64,000 nucleotides of DNA from Celeribacter baekdonensis B30 (GCF_000299875.1 NZ_AMRK01000005.1:1-64000); one strand, 5' to 3'; shown: positions 8,559 through 17,509, numbered from the stretch's first letter. Numbers and translations are program-made. Notes: generated by a model from the sequence alone, not told the origin.

Positions 8559-9428
8559 TTAGCGGCTCTCGAAATAGTTGAGCGGCATTTTCAGATAGGC
8601 GCGCCCATTGCCTTCGGCCTCGGGCAACCGGCCGCCACGGATGTTGACCTGAAGTGCGGCGAGCATCAGCTTCGGCAGCGGCAAAGTGGCATCGCGGGTA
8701 TCCCGCACGGCGCGGTAGTCTTCTCGCGCGGGGGCGCTTTTCCAATGAATGTTTGCCGCGCGGTGTTCGGCCACGGTAGCTTCGCATTCTACGTTGCGTC
8801 CCGGGGCATAGTCATGACCGACAAAGATGCGGGTGCCCTCTGGCAAGGCGAGAATGGCGGAGATGCTGTCATAGAGGGCATCAGAGCTTCCGCCGGGGAA
8901 ATCGGCGCGTGACGACCCACTGTCTGGCATCATCAGCGTGTCATGGACAAAGGCCGCATCGCCCGCAACATAGGTGATGGAGGCGAGCGTGTGACCAGGC
9001 GAGAACATCACCCTGACGGGCACAGTGCCGACCATGAAGGTGTCGCCATCGGCAAAAAGGTGGTCCCATTGGCTCCCGTCGTTCGGGAAATCATCAGGCA
9101 GGTTGTAGATTTCCTGCCAGAGCTTCTGGACGCCCACCACTTTTTTACCGATCGCGGTTGGCGCACCTGTCTGCGCTTTGAGCCATTGCGCCGCAGAAAA
9201 GTGGTCGGCATGGGGATGTGTGTCGAGAATCCAGACGAGCTCAATCCCGGCGTCGCGCACATAATCCAGCAGCCGTTGGGCATTCGTTGTTGCTGTTGCG
9301 CCTGCCATCGGGTCGAAATCGAGGACAGGATCGACGATGGCGCCTTTCATCGTGCCAGGGTCATGAAACACATATTGCCAACTTCCGGTGGCTTGGTCCC
9401 AAAAGGGTTTTACAACGGGATTTGTCAT
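8559..9428 (-). CDS. MBL-fold hydrolase, persulfide dioxygenase-like
   Basis: A 289-aa metallo-beta-lactamase-fold enzyme. The metal motif THPHADH is at 70-76, later ligands are in FSPGHTLASITY and VHDTLM, and the C-terminal His is in RIFVGHDYAPG. The order and the MPDSGSSRADFPGG loop resemble ETHE1/Blh-type persulfide dioxygenases, which use a single iron to oxidise glutathione persulfide to sulfite, rather than glyoxalase II. No rhodanese domain is fused. It stands upstream of a Dps/peroxiredoxin/OxyR group and has its own start with weak Shine-Dalgarno sequence. Substrate assignment is by family. Confidence 0.8.
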   Translation of the reverse strand: MTNPVVKPFWDQATGSWQYVFHDPGTMKGAIVDPVLDFDPMAGATATTNAQRLLDYVRDAGIELVWILDTHPHADHFSAAQWLKAQTGAPTAIGKKVVGVQKLWQEIYNLPDDFPNDGSQWDHLFADGDTFMVGTVPVRVMFSPGHTLASITYVAGDAAFVHDTLMMPDSGSSRADFPGGSSDALYDSISAILALPEGTRIFVGHDYAPGRNVECEATVAEHRAANIHWKSAPAREDYRAVRDTRDATLPLPKLMLAALQVNIRGGRLPEAEGNGRAYLKMPLNYFESR

Positions 9429-9484
9429 GTCAGGTCTCCATAATCAGTTGAGATAGAAGGGAGGACAACACTGCCCTTCAGGAG

Positions 9485-9928
9485 TTAGCGTGTGCTGGCC
9501 TTCATCATCCAGAGTTCTTTTTCGTGCCATTCCAGACGGTCGGTGAGCAGTCCGACAGAGACCTCGTCACCAGCAACACCTGCGGCCTTGATGGCGTCGC
9601 GAAGCGTGCCTGCGATGGTGTCGTGTTCTGCGATCAAGGTCGTAATCATGGCTTCGGCTGAGTGCGTAGGCGCGGCTTCGGCTGGGGCGAGCTTCATCAG
9701 GTCGACCACGGTTCCTGGCGCATAGGCCCCTTGGATGCGGATGCGTTCGGCGATGTCATCCAGTGCAGCCCAGAGGTTTTGGTATTGTGCCTCGAAAAGC
9801 GAGTGCAACAGGCGGAAATTCGGCCCTTCGACATTCCAGTGATAGCCATGCGTCTGCACATAGAGGCGGAAGGTCTGACCCAAAACTGTGTTGAGTGCGT
9901 CGATATTGGTTTGGGTAGAAGTGGTCAT
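9485..9928 (-). CDS. dps: Dps-family ferritin-like DNA-protection protein
   Basis: A 147-aa Dps protein. TFRLYVQTHGYHWNVEGPNF contains the ferroxidase His of the first helix. The partner residues are in LHSLFEAQYQNLWAALDDIAERIR, and the C-terminal helix is DRLEWHEKELWMMKA. Dps dodecamers oxidise Fe(II) with H2O2 and shield DNA. ATG 9928 gives the family length; the frame is open further upstream but that part runs into the intergenic region. It lies 80 bp from the end of a peroxiredoxin gene on the same strand and facing the same divergent OxyR, so OxyR control is likely. Confidence 0.92.
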   Translation of the reverse strand: MTTSTQTNIDALNTVLGQTFRLYVQTHGYHWNVEGPNFRLLHSLFEAQYQNLWAALDDIAERIRIQGAYAPGTVVDLMKLAPAEAAPTHSAEAMITTLIAEHDTIAGTLRDAIKAAGVAGDEVSVGLLTDRLEWHEKELWMMKASTR

Positions 9929-10008
9929 GTCGAGATTTCCTGTTGCTTTGTGTCTGGGAGACGTCGGGCCAGTGTAGCCCGCCGCAAGTGCTGTGGCGCA
10001 TTCCCGCT

Positions 10009-10665
10009 TTAGAGCGCGCGGGTCGAAAAATACCAATCGACTGTGTTGTAGCCTTCGGCTGCACGGGCCTGAGCTGCTTCGGGCGTGGCCGGTGTCGGGA
10101 CGATCACCTCGTCTCCGGGTTTCCAGTTTTCCGGCATGGCGCATTTGTTTTCGTCAGCGGTCTGCAGTGCGACCAGCAGACGATGGATCTCATCGACGGA
10201 GCGGCCCGCGTTCATCGGATAGTAGACCATCGCGCGCAGAACGCCTTGGGGATCGATGATAAAGGTTGCCCGCACGGCGGCGGTGTCGGACGCGCCGGGC
10301 TGGATCATCCCGTAGGCTTGGGCAACGGCCATATTCAGATCCGCGATGATCGGGAAACGCACATCAACGCCAAATTTTTCCTTGATGTTCAAGACCCATG
10401 CGATGTGGCTGTAGTGGCTGTCGATCGACAGTCCGAGAAGCTCGGTGTTGCGAGCGGCAAAGTCGTCGTGACGATTAGCGAAAGCGATGAATTCCGTGGT
10501 GCAGACCGGCGTAAAGTCAGCGGGGTGGGAAAACAAGATCAGCCATTTGCCGCGGTACTCTTCGAGCGTCTTGCGGCCATAGGTAGTAGGCGCGTCGAAT
10601 GCCGGTGCGGCTTCGTTCAGGCGGGGTCCAGCGGGGCGCTGGGGGGCGGAGATGTCTTGTGTCAT
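10009..10665 (-). CDS. 1-Cys peroxiredoxin (Prx6 type)
   Basis: A 218-aa peroxiredoxin. The peroxidatic Cys55 lies in SHPADFTPVCTTEF, the Prx6-type motif with the conserved Thr and the Arg of RATFIIDPQGVLRAM further on. The long C-terminal extension (NWKPGDEVIVPTP) is typical of Prx6 and not of AhpC. It would reduce H2O2 and organic hydroperoxides. It is divergent from OxyR with a 105-bp gap containing an OxyR-like site, and is followed by dps. Confidence 0.92.
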   Translation of the reverse strand: MTQDISAPQRPAGPRLNEAAPAFDAPTTYGRKTLEEYRGKWLILFSHPADFTPVCTTEFIAFANRHDDFAARNTELLGLSIDSHYSHIAWVLNIKEKFGVDVRFPIIADLNMAVAQAYGMIQPGASDTAAVRATFIIDPQGVLRAMVYYPMNAGRSVDEIHRLLVALQTADENKCAMPENWKPGDEVIVPTPATPEAAQARAAEGYNTVDWYFSTRAL

Positions 10666-10705
10666 TGCTGCTATCCTTCTGGTGATGGTGTTGATGTAGA
10701 CAGGG

Positions 10706-10768
10706 ATAGCGTCTGGACAATTATAGGTGAAACTGAAAAAAATTATAACAATAATAGAAGGAATCTAT
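10706..10768. promoter_or_regulatory. Probable OxyR operator and divergent promoter region
   Basis: ATAG-N7-CTAT at 10754-10768 matches one half of the OxyR consensus (ATAG-N7-CTAT) exactly in spacing, and further ATAG elements occur at 10706 and 10723. The site ends 2 bp before the oxyR start codon, which fits autorepression together with activation of the divergent peroxiredoxin gene. Confidence 0.55.
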
Positions 10769-10770
10769 AA

Positions 10771-11655
10771 ATGATCACACTGCGCCATATGCGGTTCCTC
10801 ACAGCCGTGGCCGAGACATTGAATTTCTCGCGTGCGGCGGAGATGTGCTTTGTTACCCAGCCGACCCTGAGCGCAGGGATAAAGGAATTGGAGGAGCGAC
10901 TCGGCGTCCAGTTGATTGAGCGAACACGGCGCAGCGTTATCATGACACCCGTAGGAGAAGACGTGGTTGTGCGCGGTCGGCAATTGCTGCGTGATGCGGA
11001 AGAGATTGAAACTCTTGCCCGCGCCTATCGCAATCCGTTCGAAGGTGATTTGAAACTGGGGTCTATTCCGACCATCGGCCCGTATCTCTTGCCCCGCGCC
11101 CTGCCGGAGATTCGTGAGGCGTTTCCCGGGTTGCGACTCTATTTGCGTGAGGAAATGACCGAGAGCCTGATCGAAGGGTTGCAGGCGGGACGGCTCGATC
11201 TCGTGTTGATCGCATTGCCGTTCGAGACCGGATCGTTGGAAGTCATGCCCCTGTTCGAGGACGGGTATCAACTGGCGTCGCCTGCCGCTTGGCCTGCACC
11301 GCAGGGGGCGGAGGTGCTGATCGAAAGCGGTCAATTGATGTTGTTGGAGAAAGGGCATTGCCTGCAACGCCACGCACTTGAGGCCTATCCCGGTCGCATC
11401 CACACGGCGGAGGACAGCTTTGCGGCCACCAGCCTCACGACCTTGATCGCCATGGTGGCGGAAGGGCTCGGGATCACACTTCTGCCAAACCTTGCGGTTC
11501 GTGCCGGTGTAGCGGGAGCAGCCGATGTGCAATTGACCCCATTGCCTGACGCCTGTCCGCGACAGGTGGTGCTCGCATGGCGGCCAGGATCGGCACGAAA
11601 CGCTCTCTTTGAAAAGCTGGGAAAGCTCCTCATTGAGATCTCTCGGGCTTTCTGA
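10771..11655 (+). CDS. oxyR: OxyR-type LysR regulator lacking the second redox cysteine
   Basis: A 294-aa LTTR with an N-terminal winged HTH (MRFLTAVAETLNFSRAAEMCFVTQPTLSAGIKELEE split over 7-42) and a PBP-like sensor domain. The OxyR signature GHCLQRHALEAY...FAATSLTTLIAMV is present, with Cys197 equivalent to E. coli Cys199. The position of E. coli Cys208, nine residues later, is Tyr206. So the intramolecular disulfide of classical OxyR cannot form; a sulfenic-acid or other single-Cys switch is the alternative. It is divergent from peroxiredoxin and dps, the expected regulon. The single other Cys is Cys26 in the HTH, apart from one near the C-terminus (DACPRQV). Confidence 0.9.
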   Translation: MITLRHMRFLTAVAETLNFSRAAEMCFVTQPTLSAGIKELEERLGVQLIERTRRSVIMTPVGEDVVVRGRQLLRDAEEIETLARAYRNPFEGDLKLGSIPTIGPYLLPRALPEIREAFPGLRLYLREEMTESLIEGLQAGRLDLVLIALPFETGSLEVMPLFEDGYQLASPAAWPAPQGAEVLIESGQLMLLEKGHCLQRHALEAYPGRIHTAEDSFAATSLTTLIAMVAEGLGITLLPNLAVRAGVAGAADVQLTPLPDACPRQVVLAWRPGSARNALFEKLGKLLIEISRAF

Positions 11656-12123
11656 CGCCGCGCGCACAGGTTATCCGCGAACTGGAAGATCACGAACTCC
11701 AGGACTATGCTGCTGTCTTCTTGAAGGCGGCCGGCCAGAAGGATGGTTGTCACGGAGCGTTCACCGGCATGGAGGCAACACTTTGCACCGATTAGAGACC
11801 CCAGACATAGTCAACTTGGGGGCTAACCGCCAAAACCTTGACACCAGGCCACGTGACCGTTGAAACGGCGCTCTCGAAAGATCAGAGGTAGGAACCGTCG
11901 CGTGCGGCGGGGCAGCGTTCCTTGCGATACAGGTTCGGAACTGTCGGAATAAAATACCCCTGCTTCGATGGGGATTTCGGTAGGTGGAATGCCCCCCGAA
12001 ACACACAAGGAATCCCGAAGACCCCCCCTGTGGCGGTCGGCGTATAGCCTGACCCAGAGGCAGTGCCATATGTGATATTAACCACATTATGCTGTTTCTG
12101 GTAAGATTTCTTGACGCCTACAG
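11656..12123. other. 468-bp gap with possible coding remnants
   Basis: Immediately after oxyR a plus-strand frame stays open to a stop near 11802 and reads like protein (RELEDHELQDYAAVF), so it may be a fossil of an unknown gene. A 62-bp segment at 11859-11920 is repeated near 48.8 kb. No complete gene was found. Confidence 0.4.
11859..11921. repeat. 62-bp dispersed repeat, copy 1
   Basis: Shares GTTGAA.CGG, TCAGAGGTA and GAACCGTCGCGTGC with 48818-48880, at roughly 80% identity by eye over the length. Both copies stand in gene-poor segments. In both, the minus strand could be read as a similar short peptide (HATV-TSE/D), so it may be a fragment of a once-coding element. Confidence 0.55.
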
Positions 12124-12639
12124 TTAATCGGCGATGCGCGAATTGGATTCAATCAACAGAGAGTTGTCCTCTTGTATGGAGAACACGACCGTCATCCGAT
12201 TGTTCTTCGTGCCATCATACGACCATGTGGTGCGTGCTGCATTCTTCAGCGTCTCTATCGCGCCATCCGGCGCTTTGTAGCCGAGTTGCTCATCAAGATC
12301 GGCGTGCAAGTTCTCGATCCCGTCGGCGTTAAGCACGTCTGCGGGGATGGTCACGCGACAATAGACCTCTTCGTCGCTGGCAGATAGTTCAAGTGTGGTG
12401 CCGTTCGGGTGGTCATGAAAATCCATGCCGTCCCGGTCTTCCCGTTCGGTCATGCCGGCCCCATACTCGGCCTGCATCCCCGCCATCATCTTGATGCGCA
12501 GCCCCAGATCATCGAGGATGCAGGAAGAAAGCAGAAAGCTGGTATAACGATCCCAGCTTGAAAGCGTATCCTGCGCCTTGGCTTCGATGGCGGAAAGTGC
12601 AGCAGTGGCCAGAACACTGGCCAGAGCGATCTGTTTCAT
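12124..12639 (-). CDS. Secreted hypothetical protein, third gene of the VWA operon
   Basis: 171 aa. A classical signal peptide (MKQIALASVLATAALSAIEAKA, cut after AKA near 22) is followed by a hydrophilic domain with two cysteines (SSCILDD and VYCRVTI) that could form a disulfide. No family recognised. It follows the 287-aa secreted protein gene by 12 bp on the same strand, so it probably acts with it and the VWA protein outside the inner membrane. Confidence 0.7.
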   Translation of the reverse strand: MKQIALASVLATAALSAIEAKAQDTLSSWDRYTSFLLSSCILDDLGLRIKMMAGMQAEYGAGMTEREDRDGMDFHDHPNGTTLELSASDEEVYCRVTIPADVLNADGIENLHADLDEQLGYKAPDGAIETLKNAARTTWSYDGTKNNRMTVVFSIQEDNSLLIESNSRIAD

Positions 12640-12651
12640 TGGTCTGACACC

Positions 12652-13515
12652 TCAATCCGAAACGTGTTGAACATCGAAGGTCATGTAGACCTTGCAGTTT
12701 GAAAGGCCGAGCGGGGCAAGCTCCTCACCTCCCATCAGCGCCCCGATGAATAGATCGACGTGGGAGTTGATCTGTGTCGGAGATGTGATCCCCATGCCGA
12801 CATCGGCAGCAACCTTACCCGGGCCCGAGGTCACCTCGAACAACTCACCTTCGAAGCTGTTCGGCCCTTTCCGTTCCCAAGTGATCTGCTGGCCATCCCC
12901 GTTCATGAAATTCAACACAGACGGGTCAAACCGACCGCCCCATGCAAGGCGATGGGTTTCCGACTGCGCATTGATCATGCCCGAGCCACGCAGCATGGCT
13001 TCCATCTCAGCCGGACAGTTTGTGAAACTCTGGTCGCGCGAGGTGACCCGCCACAGGCCATCACGTGGCACGATTTCGCCATCCACCGCGTCGGGAAACA
13101 GGTTGATGACCCTTTCCTGTGCCTTGTCCTGCGGCGCAAAGACCTCGATGGGTGCCACACCCTCCTGATCAAAGCTCAAGACCAGTTCGTCCGGCGAGTC
13201 CCCCGGGAGCAAATGCAGAGGCTCCATTGATCCTGTGCCGCCATAGGCCTGATGCACGGCATCGGGTGCCATGGCGACAAGGGATCCACCGGGGTTGCCT
13301 TCGATATAGACGACAGCGACCTGCCCAGGCGTGACCGTTTGACCATAGAGCACGCCCGTATCGGTTTCACTGATTTTGCCAAATCCCTGAGTGCAGCCCT
13401 CTCCCGGGGCGCAAAGAAGCACGGGTATCGGACCGTCTGCCAGGGCAGCGACCGGGGCAAGCGCAAGCGTCGTTACTGTGAAAGCTGCCATGCGGCGCAT
13501 AGAGGTGAGCGACAT
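12652..13515 (-). CDS. Secreted hypothetical protein, second gene of the VWA operon
   Basis: 287 aa with a signal peptide (about 1-26, ending APVAALADG). The mature protein has cysteines in LLCAPGEGC, FTNCPAEM and SNCKVYM, compatible with disulfides. I could not place it in a family. I chose ATG 13515 because AAGGGA lies 9 nt upstream; a TTG at 13536 overlapping the previous stop is the alternative. It lies between the VWA protein gene and another small exported protein gene, in one probable operon. Confidence 0.75.
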   Translation of the reverse strand: MSLTSMRRMAAFTVTTLALAPVAALADGPIPVLLCAPGEGCTQGFGKISETDTGVLYGQTVTPGQVAVVYIEGNPGGSLVAMAPDAVHQAYGGTGSMEPLHLLPGDSPDELVLSFDQEGVAPIEVFAPQDKAQERVINLFPDAVDGEIVPRDGLWRVTSRDQSFTNCPAEMEAMLRGSGMINAQSETHRLAWGGRFDPSVLNFMNGDGQQITWERKGPNSFEGELFEVTSGPGKVAADVGMGITSPTQINSHVDLFIGALMGGEELAPLGLSNCKVYMTFDVQHVSD

Positions 13516-13532
13516 GATAAAATCCCTTATGC

Positions 13533-15524
13533 TCAATTCAACGGTTGAATGGTTTGCAAAAGCAAGGTGGCACCCAGCAGGGCCGCAGGCTCATCCGGTG
13601 TCAGGTTGCAGACCGGCCCCATTGTCGAAGGCAGGCAGAGCGTCCCTTCCGTCACCTCCGGTGGTGCATTCAAGGAAAGCCGCGCTTCGCTGGCGGTGTC
13701 GAAGAAATTGATCCTTACCGGCGCTTCGGGGCCATCGCGATACGGGAAATCCGTACCCCAGCCGGGACGCAGGAAGAAGCTGACGCCTGTCTTGCGGTCC
13801 TCAATCAAGCAACCAAGCTGTTCTTCGCAGAGATAGCCCAGATCATCGCCAATCGCGACGTCATCGAAACCGGACGTGGCAGCATCCCCCTCTGGCGAGG
13901 CGGGCAGGGCGACTTCGTCGGCCACTGGCATGGCCGTTGCCGCGACGGTTTCTCTGATATCCGGCGACCAGTCGAGCGCATCGGCAGCAACCGTCAGGCC
14001 CTGACGGAAAAGCAGCGCGCGCTCGGATGTGTCATCGCGTCCGCTTGGGGGAAATTCCGCAATGTAACGCAGCTCGTAAGTGCCGGGCACATCGGGTGCG
14101 GTCAGAGTGATGGCGCGATCTTCGGTGCTATTGCGCAGATACGTGTAGCTGTATTCGGAGTAACCATCGCCGCTATAAAGCCCATCGGTGCCCGGATCGA
14201 CAAGGTCGATCCAGTCGCGTGGACCGCCCGGACCGGACCAGATCAGCGTAAAATCGACACCGGGGCGCACCCTGTCAGGGGCAAGGAAGCTGATCTGTGC
14301 AGCGGTAACTGTGATATTTTCGACGGCCAACTCGGCTGAACTGTAACCCGAACCCTCGACGATGTAGCGCAACGTATAGTCGCCCTCATCCAGCGGCATC
14401 TGCATCTCGACCGGCGAGCTTTCCACAAGCGACATGCCGGCCAGCCAAGCATCAAGGTTCGTCTGACTTGCGTGATATAGCCCGAGGAAACCCTTGGGGC
14501 CTGCCCAGTCCACTGAAACCATCGCACCTTGCCCAGCCACATCGGGAGCCCTGAGGAAATTGTCGATATCGACAACCGAGATGTTGCGCAGGGCGAGCGT
14601 ACGCTCGCGCGTGCCATCCGCGATCATCGCCTGTTCCTCTTCGCTCAGCGGCTGAACATAGCGCAAGACGTAGTCACCAAGGTTGGCAGGCATGGTCAGC
14701 ATCACAGTGTCGCTGTCAGCCACAACAGGTGTCGCGTCAAAGGCATGGGTGCCTGCCCCGTCAAAGGGAACAATGTCGATGTAATCGCCTTCACGCGCAG
14801 GGCCGCTCCAACGCACTTCGATCTGCATAGCGCGGCCAGCAATCTCTGGCGCGTCCAGCGTTGCAGGCTGGGCCGGCGGTAGGGCGGCCTCGGCTTGTTG
14901 CACTTCCCTGGGGGTAAGGGTCTGGTTCAGCGCGTCGCGCAGGCCGCGCGCGTCGCCTGCATCGAAATACCGCCCCCCCGTTTCCAAAGCGAGGCATTCC
15001 AGAGCCGCGGTCTCGGCACCTTGCAAGCCAAATCCGACCACATGGGCGGTGAAATCCACCCCACTTTGTTCCAGCTCACGGCCCAAAGCGCAGGGATCAC
15101 CCGCACAGGTTTCCAACCCGTCGGTGATCAGGATGACAGTCGCGGCGTCTTCTGTCGAACGCAGGTCCAAGGCAGCACGGCGCACTGCTTCAGTCAGCGG
15201 TGTCTTGCCCAGGAAGCGCATGGTATTGGCACGTGACAGCAACTCCGACGCTGTCCCAGGCGTCGGGGCCACCAGCAACTCGATATCCGAACAATCCCCC
15301 TTGCGGCGATGCCCGTAGGCGAGCAGGCCAAGACCCCGCTCCGGGGGGAAGTCGACCAGCACTTCGGCGAGTGTCTGGCGGGCAATCTCCAGCTTCGGGC
15401 GCCCGTCGATCTGGCCCCACATGGACCCTGATCCGTCCATCACGATAATCGTATTGGCTTGTTCCGCCTGCGCGACCTGTCCCCCCAATACAAGGCCGAC
15501 GGCCCTGACCCAAAACATTCTCAT
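13533..15524 (-). CDS. Exported von Willebrand factor A domain protein
   Basis: 663 aa. After a signal peptide (about 1-20, ending VAQA) comes a VWA domain with a complete MIDAS: DGSGSM at 30-35, the Thr of GKTPLTEA, and ITDGLETCAGDPC with the distal Asp and a likely disulfide. From about 215 to 500 there are three repeated units of 90-100 residues sharing APD/APE..G..V.V.WSGP...YI-IV and ending YTLRY or YELRY, which look like beta-sandwich repeats. The C-terminal 120 residues carry paired cysteines (GYLCEEQLGCL and LCLPSTMGPVC). GAGGACA stands 8 nt before ATG 15524. It heads a three-gene exported-protein operon; the ligand is unknown. Confidence 0.85.
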   Translation of the reverse strand: MRMFWVRAVGLVLGGQVAQAEQANTIIVMDGSGSMWGQIDGRPKLEIARQTLAEVLVDFPPERGLGLLAYGHRRKGDCSDIELLVAPTPGTASELLSRANTMRFLGKTPLTEAVRRAALDLRSTEDAATVILITDGLETCAGDPCALGRELEQSGVDFTAHVVGFGLQGAETAALECLALETGGRYFDAGDARGLRDALNQTLTPREVQQAEAALPPAQPATLDAPEIAGRAMQIEVRWSGPAREGDYIDIVPFDGAGTHAFDATPVVADSDTVMLTMPANLGDYVLRYVQPLSEEEQAMIADGTRERTLALRNISVVDIDNFLRAPDVAGQGAMVSVDWAGPKGFLGLYHASQTNLDAWLAGMSLVESSPVEMQMPLDEGDYTLRYIVEGSGYSSAELAVENITVTAAQISFLAPDRVRPGVDFTLIWSGPGGPRDWIDLVDPGTDGLYSGDGYSEYSYTYLRNSTEDRAITLTAPDVPGTYELRYIAEFPPSGRDDTSERALLFRQGLTVAADALDWSPDIRETVAATAMPVADEVALPASPEGDAATSGFDDVAIGDDLGYLCEEQLGCLIEDRKTGVSFFLRPGWGTDFPYRDGPEAPVRINFFDTASEARLSLNAPPEVTEGTLCLPSTMGPVCNLTPDEPAALLGATLLLQTIQPLN

Positions 15525-15751
15525 AGCACTGTTGTCCTCATGTCATTTCATCTTGGCGTGGTCCAGAAGCGCAGCAGGGCCTTGGGCACGATGTCTTTCC
15601 ACATTGAATACTGAGTGACAGGCGAGAGGTCATACACCACTTGGTGTATGTCTCGGGATTGACGCAAACTTATCGCATTGTAACAGTAAACCACCCCGGC
15701 CAGCGACGGAGCGGGACGTCAACACATGTCAAGAAGGTCGGAGAACCACAG

Positions 15752-17509
15752 GTGGCAGACCTACAAAACAGTAAACCGGATATGCCATCTGATGACCAGG
15801 TGCACACGACCGAGCTTGACCTGGACATCGTGTCCGACACGTTCAGGGCATTTGTCGATCAGGCCGCCTTTGACAGCCTCATCGAACGCTGGAACCAGAA
15901 ACTGAATGCACTGGAGCCGGATGCTACCGTACTGGAACGACATTTTTCCAACGCGTTTTTTAAGCAGATGGACCTTGCCGCGGACTCGCTGGACCGGTTG
16001 GACGCGCAGGTTTTCGAAGACCCGCTCGAACGGGTTGTAGCCGAAATCGCCGGACCGGCAGTCGTGATCAGCCCCGATTTGCGCGTGGCCTCCGTGAATG
16101 CCGAAGGGGAGCAGTCGTTTGGTGCGTCACAAGGCACATTTTTGTCACTGGATTGCCTATCACCCGAGTCGCGCGTGGATTTCGACACCGTACTGCGGGC
16201 GGCCAAGGGACAAGGCAACCTTGGACAGGCAATTGTTCAAATCCTTGACCGTTTCACTGGTGAGCCGGCCTTTCGGGCCGAGGCCTTTCTATTGAAGGCA
16301 TCCAATCAAGAGAGCCACTACATCGTGATCCGCTCTCTGGAGCTGGACTGGTCACCCGAGGTGTCAGCGACACTGTCTCAAGCTTTCGACCTGACCGACG
16401 CCGAAATCGCGGTCGCCCGCCAGTTCTTCGAGAACTGCGACCTTGCAGCGGTCGCTGCGCTGCGTGGGGTTTCTGTGCATACGGTGCGCACCCAGATGAA
16501 AACCATCCTGAGCAAGACCGGCGCGACATCCCAAGCTGAACTAGTCCGGCTGTTTTCGATGGTGGCCAGCCGCCAGATGCTTCGGAATCGGGGGCTCTTG
16601 ACTGAATGGCAAGACCCGCTTGGGCGCGAAAAGATCCTCGTGACCGATTCAGGGCGCAAGATTGCTTGGACATGGATGGGGGCCCTTGATGGGCGCCCCG
16701 CCATTTTCCTTCGGGGAATGGCCATGGGGTACCTCCTTCCTGAAAGCGCAGAGAAGTTGCTGAAACACGCGGGGATCACACTGTTCATCCCATCGCGGCC
16801 CGGTTACGGCAATTCATCACTGCACGAAGACCTCCCAGTCCTTGAAGACAATCAGGTCATGCTGGAGGAGTTTCTGGTCGGCATGGGTCTGAAAGGCTGC
16901 GTCGGCATCGGCCTGTCCGACGGGATCATCCCGCTGTTGGCGCAGCAGGACAAAGACCCGGCTACATTCAACGCATTGATATCCGTCGGGTTCAACGGAT
17001 GCCTCAACCGGGCTGCGTTCCGCAAACTTCCGGTACCGCAGGCAACGCTGCTGCGCCTTGCCAAAACCGCGCCGCGGTTATTGGACCTTATTGCCAGGAT
17101 TGGCCAGCGCATGATCGCGCGTTACGGCGTGGATTGGTATCTCGACCGCGCCCACGCATCCACGCCTCTTGACCTGCAGATCTGCCGTGATCCCAGCACG
17201 GCGACACTTGTGCGTGACGCGTGTTCGCATCTGGTCGTTCAGGGCACCCGCACTTTTGTTCGGGACATGCAAATGTTTCACGCCCCGGTTGATGGCGCGA
17301 TCGATCGGTTGGCCATTCCGATGCTGAGCATGGTGCCGACCGAAGATGGGCTATTCGATATCGACGAATACAGGCAACTGGAAGCACGCAATTCCCATGT
17401 GTCGGTTCTGCCCGTGCCTGAGAGTGCGGATCTGCTGATCTACCAGCAAACGGATTTCATCATGGATCGGATTATCGAGATTGTGACCACCCATCATCAA
17501 CCGACTTAG
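15752..17509 (+). CDS. LuxR-type regulator fused to an alpha/beta hydrolase
   Basis: 585 aa. Residues about 95-195 resemble a PAS-like sensor segment (AGPAVVISPDLRVASVNAEGE). Residues 210-268 are a LuxR/GerE HTH (LTDAEIAVARQFFENCDLAAVA, then VSVHTVRTQMKTILSKTG). From about 300 to the end is an alpha/beta-hydrolase fold with SRPGYGNSS, the nucleophile elbow GLSDG (387-391) and a C-terminal region where the acid and His would lie. GTG 15752 has GGAGA 7 nt upstream; starts further upstream are less likely. Such fusions could sense or degrade a small hydrophobic ligand or ester, but that is inference. It is monocistronic; divergent from the VWA operon. Confidence 0.85.
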   Translation: MADLQNSKPDMPSDDQVHTTELDLDIVSDTFRAFVDQAAFDSLIERWNQKLNALEPDATVLERHFSNAFFKQMDLAADSLDRLDAQVFEDPLERVVAEIAGPAVVISPDLRVASVNAEGEQSFGASQGTFLSLDCLSPESRVDFDTVLRAAKGQGNLGQAIVQILDRFTGEPAFRAEAFLLKASNQESHYIVIRSLELDWSPEVSATLSQAFDLTDAEIAVARQFFENCDLAAVAALRGVSVHTVRTQMKTILSKTGATSQAELVRLFSMVASRQMLRNRGLLTEWQDPLGREKILVTDSGRKIAWTWMGALDGRPAIFLRGMAMGYLLPESAEKLLKHAGITLFIPSRPGYGNSSLHEDLPVLEDNQVMLEEFLVGMGLKGCVGIGLSDGIIPLLAQQDKDPATFNALISVGFNGCLNRAAFRKLPVPQATLLRLAKTAPRLLDLIARIGQRMIARYGVDWYLDRAHASTPLDLQICRDPSTATLVRDACSHLVVQGTRTFVRDMQMFHAPVDGAIDRLAIPMLSMVPTEDGLFDIDEYRQLEARNSHVSVLPVPESADLLIYQQTDFIMDRIIEIVTTHHQPT

